The position numbers and the translations under genes were made by a program. Shown piece by piece: positions 16,117-25,114 of a stretch of DNA of 64,000 nt; position 1 is the stretch's first letter; the number at the start of each line of letters is the position of its first letter. Origin of the DNA: Phycisphaerae bacterium (GTDB lineage Bacteria > Planctomycetota > Phycisphaerae > Sedimentisphaerales > UBA12454); contig JBAZHC010000001.1 in NCBI GenBank assembly GCA_041652575.1, positions 124,001 to 188,000 on the forward strand, in the 5' to 3' direction. The notes beneath the pieces are model-generated. The model had not been told where the DNA came from and made no database searches. It was given only the letters and a program-made list of their open reading frames with translations.

Positions 16117-17856
16117 ATGTCAAAGTCTGCACATCAGAAAGATTCCGCACAAACACCCTCATCCGAATTACCCATCAAAACCGGTGCTGAAATTATTGTC
16201 GATACGCTTATTGAGCAGGGCGTTGATACGATGTTTGGTTATCTGGGCGGGGTGGTTTTGCCATTGTTTGACAAGCTGTATGATGCTCCGATTAACTTTA
16301 TAATTCCGCGTCATGAACAGGGTGGCTGTCACATGGCCGATGGCTATGCCCGCGCAAGCGGCAAGGTTGGCTGCATCGTCGCGACATCTGGCCCCGGGGC
16401 GTGCAATCTGATAACTGGAATCGCAAACGCGATGATGGATTCTGTTCCGATGGTTTGCCTGACGGGACAGGTTCGAACCGACCTTATCGGCAACGACGCT
16501 TTCCAGGAAGCCGACACTACAGGCATAACAAGGCCAATCACAAAACACAATATGATTGTTAAAGATATCAAAGACCTGCAGCGGTCGATACGGGAGGCGT
16601 TCTTTATCGCCAAAACGGGACGGCCGGGGCCGGTGCTTATCGATATTCCAGTCGATATAGAGATCGCAAAATATCAATTACAGCCATTAGAAGAAGTTAC
16701 GCTGCCGGGATATAAGCCACAGGAAAAAGGTCATCACCGCCAGATAAAAATGGCGGCGGAAGCGATAAATAAATCCGAAAGGCCGGTTCTGTACGTCGGA
16801 GGCGGCGTTATCGCGTCCAACGCGTCGGAAGAATTAAGGGAATTAGCGAAAAAGGCAAACCTGCCGGTTACGATGACACTGCTGGGGTTGGGCAGCTACG
16901 ACCAGAGAGAGCCGCACTCGCTCGATATGCTCGGTATGCACGGAACGGCGTACGCGAATTTCGCGGTTCAGGAATGCGATTTGATGATAGCAGTCGGATC
17001 GCGGTTCGACGACAGAGTTACCGGAAAGATAAAAACATTCGCACCTAACGCGAAGTTTATTCATATCGATATAGACCCGGCGAGTATAAGCAAAAACGTT
17101 AATGTTCATATACCGGTTGTCGGCGACGCAAAGTATATCCTTAGCGAATTGACCAAGGAAGTTCAGCATAAGGACAGAAAGCCGTGGTTCGATAAAATCG
17201 CGGACTGGAAGAGCCGTTATTCGATGAAATATGATACCAAGAGCCCAAATATAAAGCCTCAATATGTTATCGAACAGATTTGGGAAGCGACGAAAAATAA
17301 CGCGATAATCGTTACCGGAGTCGGTCAGCATCAGATGTGGGCGGCACAGTTTTATAAACATACACAGCCGCGACATTTTATAACGTCCGGCGGACTGGGG
17401 ACAATGGGATTCGGACTGCCGGCGGCAATCGGCGCACAGGTCGCAAAGCCGGATTCGCTGGTTATCGATATCGACGGAGACAGCAGCTTCAATATGACGA
17501 TGAACGAACTCTGCACAGCGGTTCAATACGAACTGCCGATAAAGGTGTGCATTATCAATAACGGATATATGGGCATGGTCCGTCAATGGCAGGAACTGTT
17601 CTACGGCAAGAGATATTCGAAAAGCTCACTAAAGAATCCGCAGTTCGCGGCGGTGGCGGAGGCGTTCGGAGCAGTCGGTATAACAGTCGATAAGAAAAGC
17701 GAAGTGAAAACCGCTATCGCAAAAATGCTGGCCGAGAAACGGCCGTGCGTTGTGGATTTCAGAGTCGAACGCGAAGAAAACGTCTGGCCAATGGTTCCGA
17801 CAGGCAAAAGCCTGCACGAAATGGACGGGCTGGATATATTCGAGAGTATGGCGTAA
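16117..17856 (+). CDS. ilvB: Acetolactate synthase, catalytic subunit
   Basis: Condenses pyruvate with pyruvate or 2-ketobutyrate in branched-chain amino acid synthesis, using thiamine diphosphate, FAD and Mg. 579 residues in the usual three-domain order: RHEQGGCHMADGYARASGKVG with the catalytic Glu, the FAD domain in the middle, and the TPP motif DIDGDSSFNMT...INNGYMGMVRQWQ. GGAG lies nine bases upstream of the ATG. First gene of the ilvB-ilvN-ilvC cluster. Confidence 0.97.
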   Translation: MSKSAHQKDSAQTPSSELPIKTGAEIIVDTLIEQGVDTMFGYLGGVVLPLFDKLYDAPINFIIPRHEQGGCHMADGYARASGKVGCIVATSGPGACNLITGIANAMMDSVPMVCLTGQVRTDLIGNDAFQEADTTGITRPITKHNMIVKDIKDLQRSIREAFFIAKTGRPGPVLIDIPVDIEIAKYQLQPLEEVTLPGYKPQEKGHHRQIKMAAEAINKSERPVLYVGGGVIASNASEELRELAKKANLPVTMTLLGLGSYDQREPHSLDMLGMHGTAYANFAVQECDLMIAVGSRFDDRVTGKIKTFAPNAKFIHIDIDPASISKNVNVHIPVVGDAKYILSELTKEVQHKDRKPWFDKIADWKSRYSMKYDTKSPNIKPQYVIEQIWEATKNNAIIVTGVGQHQMWAAQFYKHTQPRHFITSGGLGTMGFGLPAAIGAQVAKPDSLVIDIDGDSSFNMTMNELCTAVQYELPIKVCIINNGYMGMVRQWQELFYGKRYSKSSLKNPQFAAVAEAFGAVGITVDKKSEVKTAIAKMLAEKRPCVVDFRVEREENVWPMVPTGKSLHEMDGLDIFESMA

Positions 17857-17941
17857 CGGAATTTAAAAATTAAAATTTAAAAATTAAAATTTTGGAATGC
17901 CTTCGGCATAGAATTTTAATAGAAATAAAATTGAGGGAAAT

Positions 17942-18436
17942 ATGAAACATATAATAAGCGCATTAGTACAGAACCGGCCGGGAGTTTTGGCGCACGTTGC
18001 CGGGATGTTCGCGGCAAGAGCATTTAATATCGATTCACTGGCGGTCGGCAGGACAGACGACCCCGCCCTTAGTAGAATGACGATAGTCGTTGTCGGAGAC
18101 GATAAAGTAGTCGAGCAGGTTCGCAAACAGCTCGCCAAGATTATAGACGTGGTCAAGATTCAGGATTTTTCGGGCAGGGAAGTAGTGGCGCGCGATTTAA
18201 TGCTGATGTGCGTCCATACGCCGCCGGAAAAACGGCATGAAATACTGGCTTTGGTCGAAATGTTCAAGGCGAAAGTAGTGGACATCGGGCAAAAATTTGT
18301 TATGGTTGAGTTTACCGGGCCGGAAGAGAAAATCGAGTCGTTTGTCGAGGCTTGTCAGCCTTACGGCATAAAAAATATGGTTCGAACCGGCACAATCGCA
18401 ATGGCCAAGTTCAGCCAGACAACAAGTGAAGATTAG
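17942..18436 (+). CDS. ilvN: Acetolactate synthase, regulatory subunit
   Basis: 164 residues. The N-terminal ACT domain (HIISALVQNRPGVLAHVAGMFAARAFNIDSLAVG, cited in part) and a C-terminal IlvN/H domain with EKIESFVEACQPYGIKNMVRTG match the small subunit, which gives valine feedback control. The 85-base gap from ilvB contains an AT-rich AAATTTAAAAATT repeat and a GCCTTCGGCATAG hairpin but no terminator. Confidence 0.95.
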   Translation: MKHIISALVQNRPGVLAHVAGMFAARAFNIDSLAVGRTDDPALSRMTIVVVGDDKVVEQVRKQLAKIIDVVKIQDFSGREVVARDLMLMCVHTPPEKRHEILALVEMFKAKVVDIGQKFVMVEFTGPEEKIESFVEACQPYGIKNMVRTGTIAMAKFSQTTSED

Positions 18437-18474
18437 TAAGTACTTTGTTTTTAAGATTTTAGGAGAAAAGTAAA

Positions 18475-19476
18475 ATGGCGAAAATATATTATGAAAAAGA
18501 TGCACCTATAAGTCCGCTTAAAGGTAAAAAAGTGGCGGTAATAGGCTTCGGCAGCCAGGGACATGCCCATAGTCTTAATCTTCGCGACAGCGGAATTAAG
18601 GTAGCAGTTGCGGAACTGAAAGGCACTGACAATTATAAGCTTGCTCAGAAATGGGGATTCAAGCCGAGCGATATCAAGACGGCGATGGACGGGGCAACAC
18701 TGATAATTATAACACTGCCGGACGAGATGCAGGCCAAGATATATCAAAATCTGATTAAGCCAAACCTCAAGGCCGGCCAGACAATCGGATTCTGTCATGG
18801 ATTCAATATCCATTTCAAATACATTGTGCCGCCTAAAGATGTTAATATCGTTATGATAGCGCCGAAGGGGCCGGGACATCTTGTCCGCGCCGAATACGAA
18901 AAGGGCGGCGGCGTACCGTGTATCGTAGCCGTTCAGCAGGACGCTACTGGTAACGCAAAGAAGATAGCGCTTGCATGGGGCAACGGAATCGGCGGAGCGA
19001 GAGCCGGCATTATCCAGACTACCTACAAAGAAGAAACCGAGACAGATTTGTTCGGTGAACAGTGCGTGCTTTGCGGCGGATTGACTTCGTTAATAAAAGC
19101 CGGCTTCGAGACGCTTGTCGAAGCGGGCTATCAGCCTGAAATAGCATACTTCGAATGTATGCACGAAGTGAAACTCATCGTCGACCTGATGTACCAGGGC
19201 GGAATGAGCTATATGAGATACAGCATTTCGAATACGGCAGAATACGGCGACCTGACAAGAGGGCCGCGAATCGTTACGAAGAAGACCAAAGCCGAGATGA
19301 AAAAGATACTCAAAGAAATCACGAGCGGTAAATTCGCAAAAGAATGGGTCGGCGAATATAAACGCGGTATGAAGAAATTCAACTCGCTCTATAAGAAAGA
19401 CTACAACTGCAAACTTGAAAAGGTAGGCAGAAACCTGCGTAAAATGATGAAATGGATACACGCTAAGGAAGTATAA
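18475..19476 (+). CDS. ilvC: Ketol-acid reductoisomerase (class I)
   Basis: 333 residues. Converts acetolactate to dihydroxyisovalerate with NAD(P)H and Mg. The N-terminal Rossmann loop VIGFGSQGHAHSLNLRDSG and the knotted C-terminal domain with LFGEQCVLCGGLTSLIKAGFETLVEAGYQPE and ECMHEVKLIVDLMYQGG (quoted in part) are diagnostic. TTAGGAG precedes the ATG. It completes the first two steps of valine/isoleucine synthesis with ilvBN. Confidence 0.97.
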   Translation: MAKIYYEKDAPISPLKGKKVAVIGFGSQGHAHSLNLRDSGIKVAVAELKGTDNYKLAQKWGFKPSDIKTAMDGATLIIITLPDEMQAKIYQNLIKPNLKAGQTIGFCHGFNIHFKYIVPPKDVNIVMIAPKGPGHLVRAEYEKGGGVPCIVAVQQDATGNAKKIALAWGNGIGGARAGIIQTTYKEETETDLFGEQCVLCGGLTSLIKAGFETLVEAGYQPEIAYFECMHEVKLIVDLMYQGGMSYMRYSISNTAEYGDLTRGPRIVTKKTKAEMKKILKEITSGKFAKEWVGEYKRGMKKFNSLYKKDYNCKLEKVGRNLRKMMKWIHAKEV

Positions 19477-19533
19477 ACCAGCACTCAGAAGGCAGGACTC
19501 AGAAAACAGAAGGCAGATTGAAAGGAATTCGCA

Positions 19534-20313
19534 GTGAAACATAGATGTTTTTTGGCAGCAGTTCTAATGTCCATTGCGGGGATGTTTTTTGCAGGGTGCG
19601 GGATAGAAGAGCCACTCGAAAGAGTATGGTTCGAAGACCGGCCATATACGAATAAGCTGCCGGAGGCATATCGTGTTATCGAGGTGAAAAAGACGACCAG
19701 TGCCGAAGTGCTGGAAAATATAAAACTGTATAAGCCCGAACTTGTCAGCCAAGGCAAAAGCGTTGCCTCGTGCTGGTCTGAAAAGAAACAGACCCACCAG
19801 TTCTGGCTGACTATGGCGGCGTTCGACGAAGATGCGGCGACTGTATCGCGGAAATATTTTCTGACAGTGGATGAAAAGGCGTGGCACCTTCATAACGAAG
19901 GCCAGAATATGCGGTTCGACAGTCAAATGGTATTCGATGAAAAAACTTTGTCGGAACCATATACGAACATAAATGAAAAAAGAATCGCAGTGCTTAAAAA
20001 AGTGCTTGAATATACCCGCGACGATTTCCTGGAAGTTCGGCAGGACAGCAGAGTGCTGAACGAAGGCGCAATGATGGCCAACCAGATGTTCGAGAGACTG
20101 CTTTATGTGCTGAAAGAGTCTCCGGCGCTGGCGGAAAGACTGGCGGACGCAAACGGCCTTGACTATGAAAGTCTTACTTTTAATAAAAGCCGGGCGGGTT
20201 TGTATATCGATGACGTTAACGGTATAGTGACGACCAAAATCAGAATCGGCGATGTCAAGAAACTCTGGAAAATAAAATATTGGAGACACGAAGACGGCAG
20301 ACCCATCCTGTAA
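19534..20313 (+). CDS. Lipoprotein of unknown function
   Basis: 259 residues starting at GTG with GAAAGGA upstream. The N-terminus MKHRCFLAAVLMSIAG...FFAGC is a lipoprotein signal with cleavage before Cys22. The mature part has no recognised domain; it is mixed alpha/beta with the middle segment DDFLEVRQDSRVLNEGAMMANQ. It lies downstream of ilvC on the same strand and ends at a strong terminator, so it may be expressed from the ilv promoter without being part of that pathway. Confidence 0.65.
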   Translation: MKHRCFLAAVLMSIAGMFFAGCGIEEPLERVWFEDRPYTNKLPEAYRVIEVKKTTSAEVLENIKLYKPELVSQGKSVASCWSEKKQTHQFWLTMAAFDEDAATVSRKYFLTVDEKAWHLHNEGQNMRFDSQMVFDEKTLSEPYTNINEKRIAVLKKVLEYTRDDFLEVRQDSRVLNEGAMMANQMFERLLYVLKESPALAERLADANGLDYESLTFNKSRAGLYIDDVNGIVTTKIRIGDVKKLWKIKYWRHEDGRPIL

Positions 20314-20325
20314 ATTGATAAATTG

Positions 20326-20360
20326 AAAAAGGCCGGCAAAAAAATGCCGGCTTTTTTTTT
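20326..20360 (+). terminator. Rho-independent terminator after the ilv-lipoprotein unit
   Basis: GCCGGC, a loop of seven A plus T, GCCGGC and then nine T. The A-rich left flank lets it also act for the convergent SGNH hydrolase gene. Confidence 0.9.
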
Positions 20361-20387
20361 ATGCGCAAATTGTGCGGGGATATACTA

Positions 20388-21161
20388 CTACTTTTTTCCG
20401 CCTGTCAGTTTTACAATCATCGGTTCCATAGCCTTTGCCCAGATTTCATAACCTTTCTGGTTAAGATGAAGCAAATCAGGCATTATATCTCTGGTCAATT
20501 TTCCTTTTTTGGTTAAAAACTTTTTGTTTATATTGAGATAATAAATTGTTTTATTATCCGCGACCTTTGAGATAATTTTATTTGCCGTATCGTTCTTTTC
20601 CCATTGAGGATTGTACGAAGCTTCAAGTAACGCTTTATCTTTGCGCTGCCTGGCATCGCCGCGAGGGAAAATACCAAGAACCAAAATTTTCGTATTCGGC
20701 AGACAAGTTCTAAGCTGGCAAATGATGGATTTAACGCCTTCGGCGATTTGTTCGGCAGTATAATCGTTTCTGTTGGAATTATTTGTGCCAATCATCAACA
20801 CTGCCAATTTCGGATTAATGTTATTAACTTCGCCATGTTCGAGGCGCCAAAGGACGTGCTGCGTACCGTCGCCGCCAAAGCCCATATTAACGGTATTACG
20901 CGAGGCGTAATATTTTTGCCAGACATCTTTGCCCGCATCTTCCCAGCGATGAGTAATTGAATCGCCGACCATAATAATGTTCACATTGCCCTGCCTGTTT
21001 CTTTCAAGAACGGCATTATGGCGGGGAAGCCACCAATCAAGGTTTAATGTGACAGGCTTAAGAGCCGCATTGCAGGGGTCGTTTATATCGCACGGATTAA
21101 CGGCGGCATAAGCACAATTCAAAGCCGCCAAACAAAATAACAACATCAGAAACTTTTTCAT
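20388..21161 (-). CDS. Secreted SGNH/GDSL hydrolase, copy 2
   Basis: 257 residues: signal peptide (FLMLLFCLAALNCAYA), then block I IIMVGDSITHRWED with the nucleophilic Ser, block III VLMIGTNNSNRND and block V DLLHLNQKGYEIWA with the catalytic Asp/His. This matches the PAF-acetylhydrolase-like branch, often acting on acetylated sugars outside the cytoplasm. It is a close paralog of the gene upstream, and the pair (41-base gap) probably arose by tandem duplication. GAAAGG lies before the ATG. Confidence 0.85.
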   Translation of the reverse strand: MKKFLMLLFCLAALNCAYAAVNPCDINDPCNAALKPVTLNLDWWLPRHNAVLERNRQGNVNIIMVGDSITHRWEDAGKDVWQKYYASRNTVNMGFGGDGTQHVLWRLEHGEVNNINPKLAVLMIGTNNSNRNDYTAEQIAEGVKSIICQLRTCLPNTKILVLGIFPRGDARQRKDKALLEASYNPQWEKNDTANKIISKVADNKTIYYLNINKKFLTKKGKLTRDIMPDLLHLNQKGYEIWAKAMEPMIVKLTGGKK

Positions 21162-21202
21162 GATGGACCTTTCAATAGCAGTATGCAGTCAACAGCATCA
21201 GA

Positions 21203-21979
21203 TTATTTCTTTTCATTAGTCAGCTTATCAATCATCGGTTCCATAGCCTTTGCCCAGATTTCATAACCTTTCTGGCCGGGGTGCAGCAGGTCAGGGAAGA
21301 CGTCTCTTGTAAGCATAGCTTTTTTGTTCAAAAACTTTTTGTTGATGTCGAGATAATAAATCATTTTCCTGTCGGCGATTTTCGAGATAATTTTATTTGC
21401 CTTGTCATTTTTTGCCCACTGGTCGTTATATGACGCATCCTGTTCCTTGATTTTTCGCTGGTCGGCATCGCCTCTTGGGAAAATCGCGAGTATCAAAATT
21501 TTCGTGTTCGGCAGGCGGGTTCTTAATTGGCAGACGATTGCTTTAACACCATCGGCGATTTCCTGTGCGGTGTTATCTTCGCCATTGGAGTTGTTTGTTC
21601 CAATCATTATAATAGCCAGTTTCGGATTGATGTCATTTACTTCGCCATGCTCGAGCCGCCAAAGGACGTGCTGCGTGCGGTCGCCGCTAAAACCCATATT
21701 TACGATATTTCGATTAGCGTAATATTTTTCCCAAACAGCTTTGCCGGCATCTCTTTCCCAGTAGTGAGTAATGGAATCGCCGACCATTATAATGTCCACA
21801 TTGCCCTTGTTTCTTTCGAGAATGACGTTGTGGCGAGGGAGCCACCAGTCCTTGTCGGCCCTGTCGGCAGGAGTGACGGCACTGCTGGAGCCGAGTTTTA
21901 CGTCGCAGGGATTTTGTGCGGCGATTGCACAGTTACAAATAATCGAGAAGCAAAATAGAGAAATAAAAATCTTTTTCAT
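21203..21979 (-). CDS. Secreted SGNH/GDSL hydrolase, copy 1
   Basis: 258 residues with the same architecture as its downstream neighbour: signal peptide, VGDSITHYWERDAG, GTNNSNGED and DLLHPGQKGYEIWAKAMEP. The start is placed at the ATG at 21979 (MKKIFISLF), where AAAGGA sits at proper spacing; a longer frame upstream lacks a site. Substrate unknown; deacetylation of polysaccharide is a reasonable guess from the family. Confidence 0.85.
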   Translation of the reverse strand: MKKIFISLFCFSIICNCAIAAQNPCDVKLGSSSAVTPADRADKDWWLPRHNVILERNKGNVDIIMVGDSITHYWERDAGKAVWEKYYANRNIVNMGFSGDRTQHVLWRLEHGEVNDINPKLAIIMIGTNNSNGEDNTAQEIADGVKAIVCQLRTRLPNTKILILAIFPRGDADQRKIKEQDASYNDQWAKNDKANKIISKIADRKMIYYLDINKKFLNKKAMLTRDVFPDLLHPGQKGYEIWAKAMEPMIDKLTNEKK

Positions 21980-22002
21980 GCAAGTCCTTTCAAAAATGGT
22001 TT

Positions 22003-22998
22003 TTAATGGACAATCAGCCAATTTGCAAGATTGAAGTAAAAAATAATGGTTACAATATCTGAAACAGCCAGCACAATCGGACCTGAAGCGACTTTAGGGT
22101 CAAAACGAAATTTTCGAATCAAAGCAGGTATAATTATGCCTAAAAGACAGGCACTTGTCATTGAAAGAAAGATACTTAAAATTATAACGATTGTTGGTAT
22201 CAATTGATTTTTCCAGATAAGAGCTATCAGGCCGACTGTTATTCCGCCTCCTATACCCAGGACAGTGGCGATAAATATTTCCAGTCGAAGAGTCCCCAAA
22301 AGATGTTTCCAGTGAACTTTTTTTACAGACAAAGCCTGTAGTGTAATTGTCATTGACTGCATACCGACACTTTCTGCAAGAGCGAGAATAATAGTAATAA
22401 ATAGGGTTAGAATAGTAATCCGGCTTATAAGCAATTCATATCTGCCAGCTATGCAAGCACAGATTAAACCGCTTGCGATATTGAATAACAGCCAGGGGAA
22501 ACGGTCTTTGAAGCTTCCCATTAGAGACAGTCTTCTCCCGTGGGCCAGATGAATACCTATAAGCTGAAAGATATTATCCTGCTCACTTTTACGTGCGAAA
22601 GCATTGACTTCATCTGTAAAAAGGGAGATGTCTATTACTCCTTTGATTTTCTTTTGCTTATTGACGATAGGCAGTGCAAGGAAACGATGCTCAAGAAACA
22701 TATTACAGGCGTCAAGTACGGAAGCATTGTCACGGATAGAAATGACACGGTCTATCATAATGGATGAAAGCTTTTTGTGGATATCGCTGTTTAATAATCT
22801 CCTCAGGGGCAAAACACCGACGAGCGAATCATTTTCGTCAACTATATAAATGTAAACAATTTCATCTGTGATATTCTGATTTCTGAGGAAAACAATCGCA
22901 TCGGCAACGGTTTTGTCCTGTAAGAGTGTGGCAATATTTTTACCTGCATATTTTATGGCCGGGTCATTTAGACGGTCGGATTTAATTTTAGTGTTCAC
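22003..22998 (-). CDS. MgtE-like magnesium transporter lacking the N-terminal domain
   Basis: 331 residues: two CBS motifs (IYIVDENDSLVGVLPLRRLL; ALPIVNKQKKIKGVIDISLF) followed by five membrane helices with the MgtE segment ALAESVGMQSMTITLQAL. MgtE channels normally have an extra superhelical N domain of about 130 residues which is absent here. The start is a GTG at 22998 with AAGGAG nine bases upstream, inside the overlapping small gene. It likely conducts Mg2+ or another divalent ion; gating without the N domain would differ. Confidence 0.75.
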   Translation of the reverse strand: MNTKIKSDRLNDPAIKYAGKNIATLLQDKTVADAIVFLRNQNITDEIVYIYIVDENDSLVGVLPLRRLLNSDIHKKLSSIMIDRVISIRDNASVLDACNMFLEHRFLALPIVNKQKKIKGVIDISLFTDEVNAFARKSEQDNIFQLIGIHLAHGRRLSLMGSFKDRFPWLLFNIASGLICACIAGRYELLISRITILTLFITIILALAESVGMQSMTITLQALSVKKVHWKHLLGTLRLEIFIATVLGIGGGITVGLIALIWKNQLIPTIVIILSIFLSMTSACLLGIIIPALIRKFRFDPKVASGPIVLAVSDIVTIIFYFNLANWLIVH

Positions 22999-23101
22999 CA
23001 GCAATAACTCCTTCGAGTCTCGTAAGCTGAAAAGCGATGGCTCCAATTCGTACGGCAATAAACGATACGAGAAGGACTACAATAAAGAGTATAAGGTTCA
23101 T
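22988..23101 (-). CDS. 37-residue single-helix membrane peptide overlapping the MgtE-like gene
   Basis: ATG at 23101 with GGAG eight bases upstream encodes MNLILFIVVLLVSFIAVRIG and a short polar tail ending GVIAGEH. The stop lies past the MgtE-like GTG, so the genes overlap by 11 bases in different frames and are probably translationally coupled. The helix plus RIGAIAFQLT resembles the first segment of some TrkA-C-containing membrane proteins, so it may be a functional mini-subunit or a decayed remnant. Confidence 0.5.
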   Translation of the reverse strand: MNLILFIVVLLVSFIAVRIGAIAFQLTRLEGVIAGEH

Positions 23102-23248
23102 AATTGTAACTCCAAACTCCCAATAAACGCAACCCGCAGGCGACGAATGAACGCCCTTATGATGAATCATAGGGTTAGGCATATACAAAAAAATCAGGCA
23201 GCATTGTCCAAAGCAGGCGATGGATTTTATTTCTTCTATCCTATACCT

Positions 23249-23920
23249 TTAAGCTTCGACGGGGCAAAGTCCGTTTTGCAGCTGCCTGATGCGGTCGTCC
23301 GTGTCCGCATGATAAACATCAGTAGAATCAGTTTTCGCCGAGGTTTTACATGTTTTAATCTGCTGTTGAGCGGTAAGCATTTCCTTTGTCTGCCAAAGCG
23401 TCAAAAACCTGACGAAACCTGTCGTTACAAGACGAAAACCGGAATTAAGTATTTTCTCTTCGACCAGCGAGGCGATAGTTCTTGCCGTTGCCGGGTCGAG
23501 ATTGTATTCGCTTATCAAATCAATAATAATTTTAGATTTGTTCCATCGAGCGGCAGAATTCGGGAACCCGATTTTCTGCAAAGACTCGATATCCGATATT
23601 TTTTCCATATCAGCTTTTACTACTTCGACCCTTGACCTTAAAAGATTCCGCTTTTGATAATGCTCGGCGAGGGCTTCGGCTGCCGCATTAAAACCTGTCG
23701 AACTGAGAGCGGCCTTGATTACCGATAATATTTCGCTGCTGGAGATTTTGCTGCCGCTGCGGCTGTTGTACAGATAAAAAGTAACAGCTTCGGCCAACTG
23801 CTGAGCCGCATAAGTGTATTTTCCGGCAGGTTCCGCAAAGGCATTTATAAACGCGGCGATAACCTTTGTGTGCAGGTATTCTTCTTCTGTGCCGTCTGCT
23901 TTTATTACCCTAAGCTGCAT
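23249..23920 (-). CDS. ATP-cone domain protein next to nrdR
   Basis: 223 residues. The first 90 (QLRVIKADGTEEEYLHTKVI...SEILSVIKAALSSTGF) form an ATP-cone, the allosteric nucleotide-binding module of class I/III ribonucleotide reductases and NrdR. The rest (SAARWNKSKIIIDLISEYNLDPATARTIASLVEEKI, quoted in part) is helical and also cone-like, without a reductase domain. Being 29 bases after nrdR it may sense dATP/ATP and take part in the same regulation. Confidence 0.7.
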   Translation of the reverse strand: MQLRVIKADGTEEEYLHTKVIAAFINAFAEPAGKYTYAAQQLAEAVTFYLYNSRSGSKISSSEILSVIKAALSSTGFNAAAEALAEHYQKRNLLRSRVEVVKADMEKISDIESLQKIGFPNSAARWNKSKIIIDLISEYNLDPATARTIASLVEEKILNSGFRLVTTGFVRFLTLWQTKEMLTAQQQIKTCKTSAKTDSTDVYHADTDDRIRQLQNGLCPVEA

Positions 23921-23949
23921 TCGTTAACCTGTTTTTAAAAGCTATATTA

Positions 23950-24441
23950 TTAATCGGTAAACAGCTTTGGTTGTCCTGTATCGTCAGGCTGGGAGATGGC
24001 CTGAGTTACTTCGTCAAGCAAATCTCCAGCATCGTCAAACTGACGATAAACGCTTGCGAATCGGATATAAGCAACCTTGTCAACCGTTCTTAGATGCTTC
24101 ATAGCGCTTTCACCGATAAATTTCGAATCTACTTCCCTGTCAGAATGCCTGAAAATATCTTCCTCGATCCTGTCAGCCATCTGCTGAACCTGCTCGGCAG
24201 AAACGGGTCTTTTGTAACAAGCCTTCTGCAGCCCCGCGATAACTCTTTCTCTGTCGTAGGGCACTCTCGAATTATCTTTTTTTATGACGCTAAGTTTAAA
24301 ACTTTCGCCGACTTTTTCGTAAGTAGTGAAACGCCTTCTGCAAGCAAGACATTGGCGGCGTCGACGTATTATCCGACCGGCTTCGCTGGAACGCGAGTCG
24401 ATTACCTTGTCCTTGTTCTCCTTGCAATAGGGGCATTTCAC
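23950..24441 (-). CDS. nrdR: Transcriptional repressor NrdR
   Basis: 163 residues. A zinc ribbon (MKCPYCKENKDKVIDSRSS; QCLACRRRF) is followed by an ATP-cone (LSVIKKDNSRVPYDRERVIAGL). NrdR represses ribonucleotide reductase genes when ATP/dATP levels are high. Length and order match the family. Reductase genes are not in the window. The ATP-cone gene follows directly. Confidence 0.96.
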   Translation of the reverse strand: MKCPYCKENKDKVIDSRSSEAGRIIRRRRQCLACRRRFTTYEKVGESFKLSVIKKDNSRVPYDRERVIAGLQKACYKRPVSAEQVQQMADRIEEDIFRHSDREVDSKFIGESAMKHLRTVDKVAYIRFASVYRQFDDAGDLLDEVTQAISQPDDTGQPKLFTD

Positions 24442-24675
24442 GATTCTTTTCTACCGGAAAAACTACAATATTTTGAACAAATGTCATTCTAAAGCCTATA
24501 TGTAGTATGTCAACCAAAAATGTTTAAAATTTTTACTAACAGGCAGATGCGGCTGTTAGTAAATCTTTTGGTTTGTCGCAAAGTGTGTACTTGAATGCGG
24601 TAACAGCAGGTGAAATAGGGAATTCACAGTGTGATTCGTTAAGATTTGTATAGATGGAGGTGTAAATCCGGGCGC

Positions 24676-24703
24676 AAAAAAAGGGGCCTCTGCGTCCCCT
24701 TTT
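24676..24703 (-). terminator. Rho-independent terminator on the minus strand
   Basis: AAAAGGGG pairs with CCCCTTTT around nine bases; on the minus strand the stem is followed by seven T. It would end a transcript coming from the non-coding region upstream of nrdR, so that transcript is separate from nrdR. Confidence 0.75.
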
Positions 24704-24893
24704 AGCAGAGACCCTACCCCCAAATGTATAAGCAAAACCCCCCGAACAATCTGTGATTAGGACGTCTTAGAATTTTTCAGGCAGCCACGCAGTAAAGCGG
24801 GTCTGGCCTCATTTATGTACGTCCTTTTAAATTCTGTAATCCCGGCGAAGCAAATTTTATAGTTCAAAGCTCAACTGAGCTCTTCATATCCGA

Positions 24894-24929
24894 CCTGCCC
24901 TGGTATTCCCCCCAAGGCAGGAAGCACAA
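24894..24929. repeat. CCTGCC/GGCAGG hairpin repeat, copy B
   Basis: CCTGCCCTGG...CCAAGGCAGGAAGCACAA; stem CCTGCC/GGCAGG extended by CTGG/CCAA. It matches 25078-25114 except for the loop. Confidence 0.8.
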
Positions 24930-25077
24930 GTTAAAGGAGGAGAGAAGAAGTCTTTTTAGTCAGCGATTAACTTTTAAATTTCACTTTAACCAAACCATAA
25001 GAAATAAAATCCAAAGATGCAAATCGGTAAAAAAGTTTTTTTTATTTCCAAAGTCCCGTAATGAACTTTTAAATTTC

Positions 25078-25114
25078 CCTGCCCTGGATAAGTCCCCCAA
25101 GGCAGGAAGCACAA
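25078..25114. repeat. CCTGCC/GGCAGG hairpin repeat, copy A
   Basis: CCTGCCCTGGATAAGTCCCC then CAAGGCAGGAAGCACAA; same stem and flanking GAAGCACAA as the copy 184 bases away. Confidence 0.8.
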
